Below the pieces are notes generated by a model that searched no databases, was not told the DNA's origin, and saw only the letters and a program-made list of their open reading frames with translations. From an uncultured Actinomycetes bacterium (lineage in GTDB: Bacteria > Actinomycetota > Coriobacteriia > Coriobacteriales > Atopobiaceae), in assembly GCA_900315165.1 (NCBI GenBank), contig OMXZ01000004.1, positions 1-64,000 on the forward strand: a stretch of 64,000 nt of DNA. Direction: 5' to 3'. Shown piece by piece: positions 36,394 to 43,994 of the stretch; positions within the stretch are counted from its first letter, which is position 1; each line of letters starts with the position of its first letter. Made by a program: the position numbers and the translations under genes.

Positions 36394-38493
36394 ATGGCCG
36401 ATATCGCTACCAGGGACTTCCTATTCGAGATAGGTACCGAGGAGATGCCCTCGGCCCCGCTCAACAACGCCATCGGCCAGCTGGGCACGCTTGTCGAGAA
36501 AGGCCTCGACGAGGCCGGCCTTTCCCATGGCGAGGTCCGCACCCTTTCGACCCCGCGCCGGCTGGCCGTCATCGTGTCCGACGTCGCCGAAGCGACCGCC
36601 GAGGTCAACGACGTGAAGCGCGGACCTGCGGCCCAGATCGCCTTCGATGAGTCCGGGGCTCCCACCAAGGCCGCCATCGGCTTCGCAAAGAAGAACGGCG
36701 TCGATCCCGCCGAATTGGTCCGTCGTGAGGATGCAGACGGCAAGGAGTACGTATTCGCCGAGACTCACGTCGACTCCCGTCCCGCGCTCCCGATTCTGTC
36801 GGCCCTCTGCGAGGGCACGATCGGCGGCCTCGAATGGCCCAACTACCGCAGTCAGCGCTGGGGTTCCGAGCACGTGACCTTCGTGCGTCCGGTGCGCTGG
36901 ATCTGCTCGCTTTTCGGCGCCGAGGTTGTCCCCGTGACCTACGGCGACGTGACTAGCGGCAACACGACCCGCGGCCATCGCGTCCTCGGCAAGGGCGATC
37001 ACGTCGTCCCGTCTCCCGCCGAGTACGAGCGCGTGCTCGAGGATGCCTATGTCCTGGGCGAGAAGCGTCGCGTCGAGGTCATCCGCGAGGGCATCGCGCA
37101 GATCGAGGCCGAACGCGGCGGCGCCCATGTCGACACGCCCAAGGGTACCTTCGACGAGGTCGTGAACCTCTGCGAGTGGCCCACGGTCCTGGTGGGGCAG
37201 TTCGACGAGGAGTTCCTCAAGGTGCCGCACGAAATCATCTGCGAGTCCATGCTTTCCAACCAGCGCTATTTCCCGATCTACGACAGCGAGGGGCAGCTCA
37301 CGCGCGAGTTCGTCGTGGTGGCCAACGGCGACCCCACACACGCCGCTACCTTCGTCGATGGCAACGAACGCGTCGTGCGCGCCCGCCTCGACGATGCGAA
37401 GTTCTTCTACGATGAGGACCTCAAGGTCCCCATGGACGAGTTCGTCGAGCGCCTGTCGTCGGTCGTCTTCCAGGAGAAGCTCGGCACCGTCCGCCAGAAG
37501 GTCACCCGCATGGAGAAGCTCGCCGCCGTGGTGGCCTTCCAGGCTGGCGACAAGGACGACGTGAGGAATGCTACCCGCGCCGCGCATCTGGCAAAGGCCG
37601 ACCTTGTGAGTCAGGCTGTCGTCGAGTTCACGAGCCAGCAGGGTGTCATGGGCGGCTACTATGCCGCCGCCGCGGGCGAACCGACCGACGTCGCCGCCGC
37701 CATCCGCGACCACTATCGCCCGCGCTTCGCGGGAGATGACCTGCCCGAGGGACTTGTGGGCAAGTGCGTGGCGATCGCCGACAAGCTTGATACCGCCTGC
37801 GGCATGTTCGCGATCGGCGAGCCGCCCACCGGTTCGGCCGACCCCTTCGCCGTCCGTCGCGCAGCCATCGGTATCATCGCCATCCTGCGCACGCTGCCCG
37901 AGGTCAAGCTGGGCCGCCTTGTCGAGGTCGCGCTCAACTCGCTTTCGCAGCAGGGGATCGAGTTCGATTCCGACAAGGTCAAGAGCGATGTGGAGGGCTT
38001 CTTCGCCGGCCGCCTGGCCGCGATCGCCCGCAAGGAAGGCCTGTCCGCGGATGTCATCGCCGCCGTCGGGGCCGTGGGCGTCATCGACCCCGCCGAATTC
38101 CTCGCCCGTGCGCATGCCCTCGAGGACGCTCGCAAAGATCAGCCCGAGCTCTTCGAGGACCTTGCCATCGCCTATGCCCGCGCCGCCCATCTTGCCGATG
38201 CCTCTCTGGGTACCGATGTGGACGAGTGCCTCCTTGGCGAAGCCGAGTCGGCGCTCCTGGCCGCCTGCGTCACAGGTGAACAAAATGTGGAGAAGGCGTT
38301 GGGGAATGGTGATTATGAGGGGGCCTGCAGCGCTCTCGCCGAATTAAGGACCCCCATCGACCGATTCTTCGAAGACGTACTTGTCATGGACAGCGACACT
38401 GGGCTAAGGGAGAACCGTCTCCGCTTGCTCAACCGCTTCGCCGGGGTCTTCGCCGACGTGGCCGACATCGGGGCGCTCTCGCGCAAGAAGTAG
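36394..38493 (+). CDS. glyS: Glycyl-tRNA synthetase beta subunit
   Basis: tRNA-binding subunit of GlyRS, 699 residues. Recognisable segments are FLFEIGTEEMPSAPLNNAI at the start, GPAAQIAFDESGAPTKAAIGF, the HD-like region ARAAHLAKADLVSQAVVEF, PTGSADPFAVRRAAIGI, and the C-terminal anticodon-binding DALR-type helices ending in NRFAGVFADVADIGALS. It starts directly after the glyQ stop. It is the last gene of the rpsP operon before a 59-base gap. Confidence 0.96.
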   Translation: MADIATRDFLFEIGTEEMPSAPLNNAIGQLGTLVEKGLDEAGLSHGEVRTLSTPRRLAVIVSDVAEATAEVNDVKRGPAAQIAFDESGAPTKAAIGFAKKNGVDPAELVRREDADGKEYVFAETHVDSRPALPILSALCEGTIGGLEWPNYRSQRWGSEHVTFVRPVRWICSLFGAEVVPVTYGDVTSGNTTRGHRVLGKGDHVVPSPAEYERVLEDAYVLGEKRRVEVIREGIAQIEAERGGAHVDTPKGTFDEVVNLCEWPTVLVGQFDEEFLKVPHEIICESMLSNQRYFPIYDSEGQLTREFVVVANGDPTHAATFVDGNERVVRARLDDAKFFYDEDLKVPMDEFVERLSSVVFQEKLGTVRQKVTRMEKLAAVVAFQAGDKDDVRNATRAAHLAKADLVSQAVVEFTSQQGVMGGYYAAAAGEPTDVAAAIRDHYRPRFAGDDLPEGLVGKCVAIADKLDTACGMFAIGEPPTGSADPFAVRRAAIGIIAILRTLPEVKLGRLVEVALNSLSQQGIEFDSDKVKSDVEGFFAGRLAAIARKEGLSADVIAAVGAVGVIDPAEFLARAHALEDARKDQPELFEDLAIAYARAAHLADASLGTDVDECLLGEAESALLAACVTGEQNVEKALGNGDYEGACSALAELRTPIDRFFEDVLVMDSDTGLRENRLRLLNRFAGVFADVADIGALSRKK

Positions 38494-38552
38494 ACTAAAC
38501 GCAGCAGCAAGGCGCGCGATGCGTGCCGGACCGGGAGGAAGGACCGTAGAAC

Positions 38553-38951
38553 ATGACGGATTTTGTGAACGGCGAGGAGCTTGACGACCTGAAGCCGATT
38601 GTCTTCGTTCTGTCCGACGCGCGTGGCAAGACCGCCGTGGGCGTCGTCGAGGCGGCGGCCGACCAGTTCGTAGAGGACGCGATCGTTGTCAAGCAGCTTG
38701 GCAACGTCAACAACGTCGAGATGGTCTGCGACTACCTCGACAAGAATCGCGAGCCTGATACCCCGACCGCCGTCTTCCACACGATCGCCGACAAGAACCT
38801 CCGCCGCGACATTCGCCGCGAGCTTGACAACCGCGGTATCCCCTCTGTCGACTTGCTTGGCCCCGCGGTCACGGTGCTGTCAAGCCTGACAGGCGAGGAG
38901 CCGGCCAGCGTGAGCGGCCGTCGCGCCAATACTGAGGTTTTCGAACTCTAA
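38553..38951 (+). CDS. N-terminal half of a PPDK regulatory protein (DUF299), without the kinase/phosphorylase P-loop
   Basis: A 132-residue protein that matches the N-terminal domain of the PDRP/PpsR family: IVFVLSDARGKTAVGVVEAAADQF, then IVVKQLGNVNNVEMV, TPTAVFHTIADKNLRRDI and GIPSVDLLGPAVTVLSSL. Full members (about 270 residues) continue with a P-loop, GxSRxxKTPxSxYLA, that phosphorylates and dephosphorylates PPDK. Here the protein stops after VFEL and a terminator follows within 40 bases; no remnant of the second half is seen. The gene lies 219 bases upstream of ppdK, which ties it to that enzyme. It could be a non-catalytic binding subunit or a truncated relic. Confidence 0.75.
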   Translation: MTDFVNGEELDDLKPIVFVLSDARGKTAVGVVEAAADQFVEDAIVVKQLGNVNNVEMVCDYLDKNREPDTPTAVFHTIADKNLRRDIRRELDNRGIPSVDLLGPAVTVLSSLTGEEPASVSGRRANTEVFEL

Positions 38952-38990
38952 TCAGCGCGAATCGGGACACATACCCAACCGCTGCAATTG

Positions 38991-39028
38991 ACGGCGGGCA
39001 GGCACTCCAACGCCTGCCCGCCGTTTTA
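38991..39028 (+). terminator. Rho-independent terminator after the half-PDRP gene
   Basis: Long stem GGCGGGCAGGC / GCCTGCCCGCC with an 8-base loop, followed by GTTTTATC. It separates the gene at 38553 from ppdK transcription. Confidence 0.88.
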
Positions 39029-39128
39029 TCAATCTGATTTTCTGGAAACTCAAGCGGAATTTCTGACGAGAGGTTCGGGCCTGACGAAAGTCCGCTCCAT
39101 ATGCGCTATCATGCTGAATTTGGTAAGA

Positions 39129-39146
39129 GGGGAGAGACCTCTCCCC
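39129..39146 (+). promoter_or_regulatory. Hairpin in the ppdK 5' leader
   Basis: GGGGAGAG and CTCTCCCC are complementary around a very short loop, 24 bases before the ppdK ATG. It could stabilise the mRNA of this apparently highly expressed gene or act as a control element. Confidence 0.4.
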
Positions 39147-39170
39147 GCGAAGACAGATAGGAGTGTGTGT

Positions 39171-41903
39171 ATGGCTGAAAAGCATGTCTACCGCTTCGGT
39201 GTCGACGAAAACGGTAACAACGTGACCGAGGTCGCGGGCAAGACCGTTGACGAGGCCAAGTGGATCACGGGCGGCAAGGGCGCCAACCTTGCCGAGATGG
39301 CCAATATCGGCCTCCCCGTTCCTCCGGGATTCTCGATCACCTGCCAGACCTGCGTCGCGTATTCTAGCGCCGGCAACGTGTGGCCTGAGGGCGTCCTCGA
39401 CGAGATTGACGAGTACCGCAAGGACCTCGAGAAGCGTATGGGCAAGAAGCTCGGCGATAACGAGGACCCGCTGCTGGTCTCCGTCCGCTCCGGCGCTCCC
39501 TTCTCCATGCCCGGCATGATGGACACGGTCCTCAACCTCGGCCTCAACGACGACTCGGTCCAGGGCCTCATCAAGCAGACCCAGAACCCCCGTTTCGCCT
39601 ATGACTCCTATCGTCGTTTCGTCCAGATGTTCTCCGACGTCGTCATGGGCGTCGAGGGCCAGCTCTTCGAGGACGCCATCAACGCCAAGAAGGCCGAGAA
39701 GGGCGTCAAGCTCGACACTGAGCTCGATGCTGACGACCTGAAGGATCTCGTCGCGACCTTCAAGCAGATCTTCTCCGACAACGTCGACCCCGATAAGTAC
39801 CCCGAGGTCGTCGTCGACGGCAAGCCCGTCTTCCCGCATGACCCCCTGCTCCAGCTCCGCCTGGCCGAGCAGGCCGTCTTCGGTTCCTGGAACACTCCGC
39901 GCGCCATCCTGTACCGCAAGCAGAACAAGATCGACGACACCCTCGGCACCGCTGTCAACGTCCAGGTCATGGTCTTCGGCAACATGGGTGACACCTCCGC
40001 TACCGGCGTCGCCTTCACCCGCAACCCCGCCGACGGCACCAACGAGCGCTATGGCGACTTCCTGGTCAACGCCCAGGGCGAGGACGTCGTGGCCGGCATC
40101 CGCAACACCGAGCCTATCTCCGACCTCCCCAAGGTCGAGGGCCTGCAGCAGGCTGGCAAGGACCTCTACCGCGTCTTCGAGATCCTCGAGGATCACTACG
40201 CGGACATGATGGACCTTGAGTTCACCATCCAGCAGGGCAAGCTCTGGATGCTCCAGACCCGCGTCGGCAAGCGCACCGCCCTTTCCGCCCTGCGTGTCGC
40301 CATGCAGATGTACAACGAAGGCCGCATCGACAAGAAGACCGCTGTCCAGCGTGTCGCTCCCGAGCAGCTCGACCAGCTCCTGCACCCGCAGTTCGACAAG
40401 GACGCCAAGTATGACGTCGTTGCCAAGGGCATGAACGCTTCCCCCGGCGCTGCCGTGGGCGAGGTTGTCTTCTCCTCCGCCGACGCCGTCAAGGCTGTCG
40501 AGGATGGCCGCAAGGTCGTCCTGGTCCGCTGGGAGACCACCCCTGACGACCTGGCCGGCATGCAGGCTGCCGAGGGTATCCTGACCAGCCACGGTGGCAA
40601 GACCTCTCACGCCGCCGTCATCGCCCGTGGTATGGGCGAGCCCTGCGTCTGCGGCTGCGAGGCCCTTCACATCGACGCCGTGAAGAAGGAGGCCGCCATC
40701 GCCGGCACCGACATCGTGCTGCATGAGGGCGACATGATCTCTATCAACGGCTCCACCGGCGACGTCATCCTGGGCGAGGTCAAGCTGGTCCGCCCGGAGC
40801 TCACCGGCGACCTCGAGACCATCCTCGAGTGGGCCGATGAGATCGCCAACGACGAGTCCCTTGGCCGCAAGTTCCTGGTCCGCGCCAACGCCGACAACCC
40901 CGCCGACGCCAAGCTCTCCCGTGACTTCGGCGCCACCGGTATCGGCCTCGACCGTACCGAGCACATGTTCCTGGGCGACCGCAAGCAGCTCATCCAGTCC
41001 TTCATCCTCGCCGAGGACGAGGACACCAAGAAGAACGCCCTCGACAAGCTCTATGAGGCTCAGATCGGCGACTTCTATGCGATGTTCAAGGAGATGGACG
41101 GCCTGCCCGTCATCGTCCGTCTGCTCGATCCTCCTCTGCACGAGTTCCTCGACTCCCCGCGCGACCTCGAGGTCGAGCTCGCCAAGAAGGAGGCCCTGGG
41201 CGAGGATGTCACTGAGGGCAAGAAGATGCTCGCCAAGCTCGACAGCTTCCAGGAGGCCAACCCCATGCTCGGCCTGCGCGGCTGCCGCCTCGGCATCGTC
41301 TACCCCGAGCTTAACGACATGCAGGTGAAGGCCATCTCCACCGCCGCCGCCCAGCTCAAGAAGGAGGGCCTGGATCCCAAGCCCGAGATCATGGTGCCGC
41401 TCGTCTCCCTCGAGACCGAGATCGAGCAGGTTCGTTCCCAGATTGAGACTCAGATCAAGGCTGTCGAGGAGGCCGAGGGCATCGAGCTCTCCATCCCCGT
41501 GGGCACCATGATCGAGATCCCGCGCGCTGCCATCACGGCTGACGAGATCGCCAAGCACGCCGACTTCTTCTCCTTCGGCACCAACGACCTCACCCAGATG
41601 GGCTTCGGCTTCTCCCGTGACGACGTCGAGGGCGCCTTCATGGGCACCTACCTCGACCGCAAGCTCGTCAAGGTCAACCCGTTCGAGACGCTCGACCCGG
41701 GTATCGCCAAGCTCGTCAAGTTCGGCGTCGACCTCGGCCACGAGGGCAACCCCGACATCATGTGCGGCGTCTGCGGCGAGACCGGCGGCGACCCCGACTC
41801 GATCAAGATGTACTACAAGCTCGGTCTGGACTACGTGTCCTGCTCGCCGTATCGCGTGCCCATCGCGCGCCTCGCGGCTGCCCAGGCCAAGCTCGAGGCC
41901 TAG
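39171..41903 (+). CDS. ppdK: Pyruvate, phosphate dikinase
   Basis: Interconverts pyruvate + ATP + Pi with PEP + AMP + PPi, giving a reversible link between glycolysis and gluconeogenesis. The N-terminal ATP-grasp part has WITGGKGANLAEM and SVRSGAPFSMPGMMDTV. The swivelling phospho-His domain has His480 in GGKTSHAAVIARGMGEP with the regulatory Thr478 two residues before it. The C-terminal PEP barrel shows GLRGCRLGI, FSFGTNDLTQMGFGFSRDD and CGVCGETGGD. Length 910. The ATG at 39171 follows GATAGGAG. Codon use is markedly more biased toward a few C-ending codons than its neighbours, which suggests very high expression. Confidence 0.97.
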   Translation: MAEKHVYRFGVDENGNNVTEVAGKTVDEAKWITGGKGANLAEMANIGLPVPPGFSITCQTCVAYSSAGNVWPEGVLDEIDEYRKDLEKRMGKKLGDNEDPLLVSVRSGAPFSMPGMMDTVLNLGLNDDSVQGLIKQTQNPRFAYDSYRRFVQMFSDVVMGVEGQLFEDAINAKKAEKGVKLDTELDADDLKDLVATFKQIFSDNVDPDKYPEVVVDGKPVFPHDPLLQLRLAEQAVFGSWNTPRAILYRKQNKIDDTLGTAVNVQVMVFGNMGDTSATGVAFTRNPADGTNERYGDFLVNAQGEDVVAGIRNTEPISDLPKVEGLQQAGKDLYRVFEILEDHYADMMDLEFTIQQGKLWMLQTRVGKRTALSALRVAMQMYNEGRIDKKTAVQRVAPEQLDQLLHPQFDKDAKYDVVAKGMNASPGAAVGEVVFSSADAVKAVEDGRKVVLVRWETTPDDLAGMQAAEGILTSHGGKTSHAAVIARGMGEPCVCGCEALHIDAVKKEAAIAGTDIVLHEGDMISINGSTGDVILGEVKLVRPELTGDLETILEWADEIANDESLGRKFLVRANADNPADAKLSRDFGATGIGLDRTEHMFLGDRKQLIQSFILAEDEDTKKNALDKLYEAQIGDFYAMFKEMDGLPVIVRLLDPPLHEFLDSPRDLEVELAKKEALGEDVTEGKKMLAKLDSFQEANPMLGLRGCRLGIVYPELNDMQVKAISTAAAQLKKEGLDPKPEIMVPLVSLETEIEQVRSQIETQIKAVEEAEGIELSIPVGTMIEIPRAAITADEIAKHADFFSFGTNDLTQMGFGFSRDDVEGAFMGTYLDRKLVKVNPFETLDPGIAKLVKFGVDLGHEGNPDIMCGVCGETGGDPDSIKMYYKLGLDYVSCSPYRVPIARLAAAQAKLEA

Positions 41904-41943
41904 TAGATAGTTCTGCTAGATAACGTTCACGTAAGTGAACAGG

Positions 41944-41971
41944 GGAGGGGCTTCAGAGCCCCTCCTTTTTT
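41944..41971 (+). terminator. Rho-independent terminator of ppdK
   Basis: Stem GGAGGGGCT / AGCCCCTCC followed by TTTTTT. A smaller inverted repeat, GTTCAC-GTAA-GTGAAC, lies just before it at 41925-41940. Confidence 0.93.
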
Positions 41972-42022
41972 GTAAGCAATTGTGGAAATTGCCGCGAGGG
42001 TGGGAAATCTGTCTCCAATCCC

Positions 42023-42051
42023 TTGTGGGAATTGCGTCGGATGGCTACAAT
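42023..42051 (+). promoter_or_regulatory. Promoter of rplS
   Basis: TTGTGG, 17-base spacer, TACAAT. Transcription would begin near 42058, leaving a leader of about 68 bases before the ATG. Confidence 0.6.
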
Positions 42052-42070
42052 TGCTGCTCGTGTGTTGAAT

Positions 42071-42098
42071 CCATGTGCCGCACATGGTGCGACGGCAC
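42071..42098 (+). promoter_or_regulatory. Candidate L19 leader with two alternative hairpins
   Basis: In the rplS leader CCATGTG (42071-42077) pairs perfectly with CACATGG (42081-42087), while the overlapping GTGCCG (42075-42080) pairs perfectly with CGGCAC (42093-42098). The two stems exclude each other, a layout typical of ribosomal-protein leaders under autogenous control. bL19 leaders are known in other bacteria; kinship is not tested. Confidence 0.45.
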
Positions 42099-42125
42099 CT
42101 CTGGACAAGAGATTGGAAGAATAGA

Positions 42126-42470
42126 ATGGACTACATCAAGGCAATCGAGCGTCAGCAGATCCGCGAGGACATCCCCCAGGTCCTGGTGGGCGACAACGTC
42201 AAGGTGCACTATCGCATTAAGGAAGGCGACCGCGAGCGCGAGCAGGTCTTCCAGGGCGACGTCATCCGCATGTCCGGCGCTGGCGCGCGCGAGACCTTCA
42301 CGGTCCGCAAGATCAGCTTCGGCGTCGGCGTCGAGCGCACCTTCCCCCTGCATAGCCCCAAGATTGCCAAGCTCGAGGTCGTGCGTCACGGTCAGGTCCG
42401 TCGTGCCAAGCTGTACTACCTCCGCGACCGCGTCGGCAAGGCTGCCCGTCTGCGCGAGCGTCGTGCCTAA
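42126..42470 (+). CDS. rplS: Large subunit ribosomal protein bL19
   Basis: The 114-residue protein has the bL19 signature: [13 protein letters not shown]-like [46 protein letters not shown] over two strands, and the C-terminal [21 protein letters not shown]. It is monocistronic, with its own promoter, a possible regulatory leader and a strong terminator 20 bases after the stop. It commonly follows trmD in other genomes; here about 7 kb separates them. Confidence 0.97.
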   Translation: MDYIKAIERQQIREDIPQVLVGDNVKVHYRIKEGDREREQVFQGDVIRMSGAGARETFTVRKISFGVGVERTFPLHSPKIAKLEVVRHGQVRRAKLYYLRDRVGKAARLRERRA

Positions 42471-42489
42471 GGATTTTCTGCTAGGTTGG

Positions 42490-42519
42490 GAGCCGTCCGA
42501 ATGGGCGGCTCTTTTTTTA
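42490..42519 (+). terminator. Rho-independent terminator of rplS
   Basis: Stem GAGCCG / CGGCTC with a 10-base loop and seven T residues, just upstream of the rnhB start. Confidence 0.92.
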
Positions 42520-42535
42520 TGCGACGGGATGCGAA

Positions 42536-43303
42536 ATGAACGCACGGGATATCTGCAATCTGATCAAAGGCGCTGATTACGACGATGTTGAGGCTTTGCT
42601 TGATCGATATGCCGACGATCCCCGCGGACAAGTGCAGAAGACCGTGCAGGCAGTTCGCCGCAAGCATGAGAGGGAGAAGGCTGAGCGCGAGCGCGTGCTG
42701 GGCATGTACGAGCTCGAGAGGGAGCTCGGCGGCGAAGGGATTGTCGTCGGTGTCGACGAGGTCGGCCGCGGACCGATCGCCGGTCCCCTCACGGTAGCTG
42801 CGGTCGCTTTGCCGAGGACCCCGATCATCTGGGGCATTAACGACTCGAAACAGCTCACGCCACAAGCCCGTGAGCGGCTTGCCGTGACAATTAAGGAGAC
42901 TGCGCTCGCTATCGGCATTTGCCACATACCGCCCGCCGAGATCGACGAGCGGGGCATGGGGGCGTCGCTGCGCCGTGCGATGGCTGCCGCAGTCGAGAAC
43001 ACAGGGGTCGATCCAGACTGCGTGTTGATCGACGGCAATCCGGTGCACGCCCACCCGATGGAGAAGACCCTGGTAAAGGGAGACGCCCGCATCGCCTGTA
43101 TAGCTGCCGCATCGATTTATGCAAAGGTCACGCGTGATCGGATGATGGTCGAATACGACCGGCTGTATCCCGTATATGGATTCGCCAGCAACAAGGGCTA
43201 TGGATCCGCCGCACACATCGCTGCAATCAAGGAATACGGACTGTCGCCCATCCATCGGGTGAGCTTTTGTGGCAACTTCATGGAGATGCCCACGCTTTTC
43301 TAA
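42536..43303 (+). CDS. rnhB: Ribonuclease HII
   Basis: Cleaves RNA in RNA-DNA hybrids and removes misincorporated ribonucleotides. The active-site motif GVDEVGRGPIAGP supplies the first acidic pair, with a further Asp in VLIDGNPV and the ASIYAKVTRDRMM motif. Length 255 includes an N-terminal helical extension of about 70 residues (DICNLIKGADYDDVEALLDRY...) similar to that of longer Gram-positive RnhB proteins. The ATG at 42536 has no strong ribosome site and lies 17 bases after the rplS terminator. Confidence 0.95.
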   Translation: MNARDICNLIKGADYDDVEALLDRYADDPRGQVQKTVQAVRRKHEREKAERERVLGMYELERELGGEGIVVGVDEVGRGPIAGPLTVAAVALPRTPIIWGINDSKQLTPQARERLAVTIKETALAIGICHIPPAEIDERGMGASLRRAMAAAVENTGVDPDCVLIDGNPVHAHPMEKTLVKGDARIACIAAASIYAKVTRDRMMVEYDRLYPVYGFASNKGYGSAAHIAAIKEYGLSPIHRVSFCGNFMEMPTLF

Positions 43304-43385
43304 GCCACGTTTGGACTAATACAATGTTTGATTTTTCAGCCTTTTCAACAAAGCACCGCTCAATGGCACCTGCAAGCTGAGACGG

Positions 43386-43415
43386 CAATATCGCATGCAG
43401 CTGCCTGCGATATTG
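43386..43415. repeat. Perfect inverted repeat between rnhB and yraN
   Basis: CAATATCGCA and TGCGATATTG flank a 10-base loop that itself contains GCAGCTGC. Neither strand has a T tract, so it is not a classical terminator. It could be a protein-binding site upstream of the comM-dprA-xer operon. Confidence 0.55.
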
Positions 43416-43443
43416 GTGCAAGTTTGCTGCAAGTCGCATCCCC

Positions 43444-43449
43444 TATAGT
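43444..43449 (+). promoter_or_regulatory. Candidate -10 box of the yraN-comM-dprA-trmFO-xer operon
   Basis: TATAGT 28 bases before the yraN ATG. The nearest -35-like hexamer (TTGCTG) is only 14 bases away, so the assignment is tentative. Confidence 0.35.
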
Positions 43450-43477
43450 CTGACCACCCGACGAAGGAGGGAGCGAA

Positions 43478-43993
43478 ATGGAAGCGGTATTCCCGGATTG
43501 GCAAGGTGCGAAGACCAAAATCGCGCGCGACATCACGGAGGATTTCGTGTGTCCTGCCTCCGCCGTCAAAGACGCGGGGGACCTGGGGCTTGATTGCAAT
43601 TGGAAAGACGCCCATCCCAATCCCAAGCAGCTCGGTCGTATGGGCGAACAGATGGCAAGGGTCTTTCTCGAATCCCATGGGTACCGTGTGGTCGCCATGA
43701 ACTGGCGCTGCCATGCGGGGGAGGCGGATATCGTCGCCGTCGACCCGCGCGACGGCTCGACGGCGCTCGTGGAGGTGAAGAGCAGGGTATCTCGCCTGGG
43801 AGACAAGACCGTCTTCCCGGAAAAGGCGGTCAATAGGAAAAAGCAGGTACGTTACCAGCGTATTGCGCTGACCTGGCTTGCGCTCCATCCGAGGACCGAA
43901 TGCGTCCGGTTCGACGTCGTGGCGCTCAACATCTATGCGCCGCTCAGGGCGAAGGTCCGTCTCATGCCGAGCGCATTCGAATGGGATGACTGA
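43478..43993 (+). CDS. YraN/UPF0102 family nuclease-fold protein with N-terminal extension
   Basis: The C-terminal 115 residues belong to UPF0102 (YraN), a PD-(D/E)xK nuclease-like fold: GEQMARVFLESHGYRVVAMNWRC, then GEADIVAVD, ALVEVKSRV and a KKQVRYQRIALTWL helix. The acidic residues and Lys of the nuclease core (E-x-D ... ExK) are present. A 50-residue extension (MEAVFPDWQGAKTKIARDI...) precedes the domain. It is real in the sense that AAGGAGGGAG lies directly before this ATG, while the internal ATG at 43640 has no such site. Function is unknown; the neighbourhood with comM and dprA is conserved in many bacteria. Confidence 0.85.
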   Translation: MEAVFPDWQGAKTKIARDITEDFVCPASAVKDAGDLGLDCNWKDAHPNPKQLGRMGEQMARVFLESHGYRVVAMNWRCHAGEADIVAVDPRDGSTALVEVKSRVSRLGDKTVFPEKAVNRKKQVRYQRIALTWLALHPRTECVRFDVVALNIYAPLRAKVRLMPSAFEWDD

Positions 43994-43994
43994 C

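Noticed and set aside
36421-38283. A 620-codon open frame antisense to glyS
   Set aside because: Shadow of the high-GC third positions of glyS; repetitive acidic product without motifs.
38952-41741. A 929-codon open frame antisense to ppdK
   Set aside because: It mirrors the extreme codon bias of ppdK, gives a low-complexity Leu/Glu/Asp/Val-rich product with no family motif, and has no ribosome site. ppdK itself is unambiguous.
41925-41940. Inverted repeat GTTCAC-GTAA-GTGAAC after ppdK
   Set aside because: As an independent element it is short and directly precedes a strong terminator; most likely part of the 3' end of the transcript.
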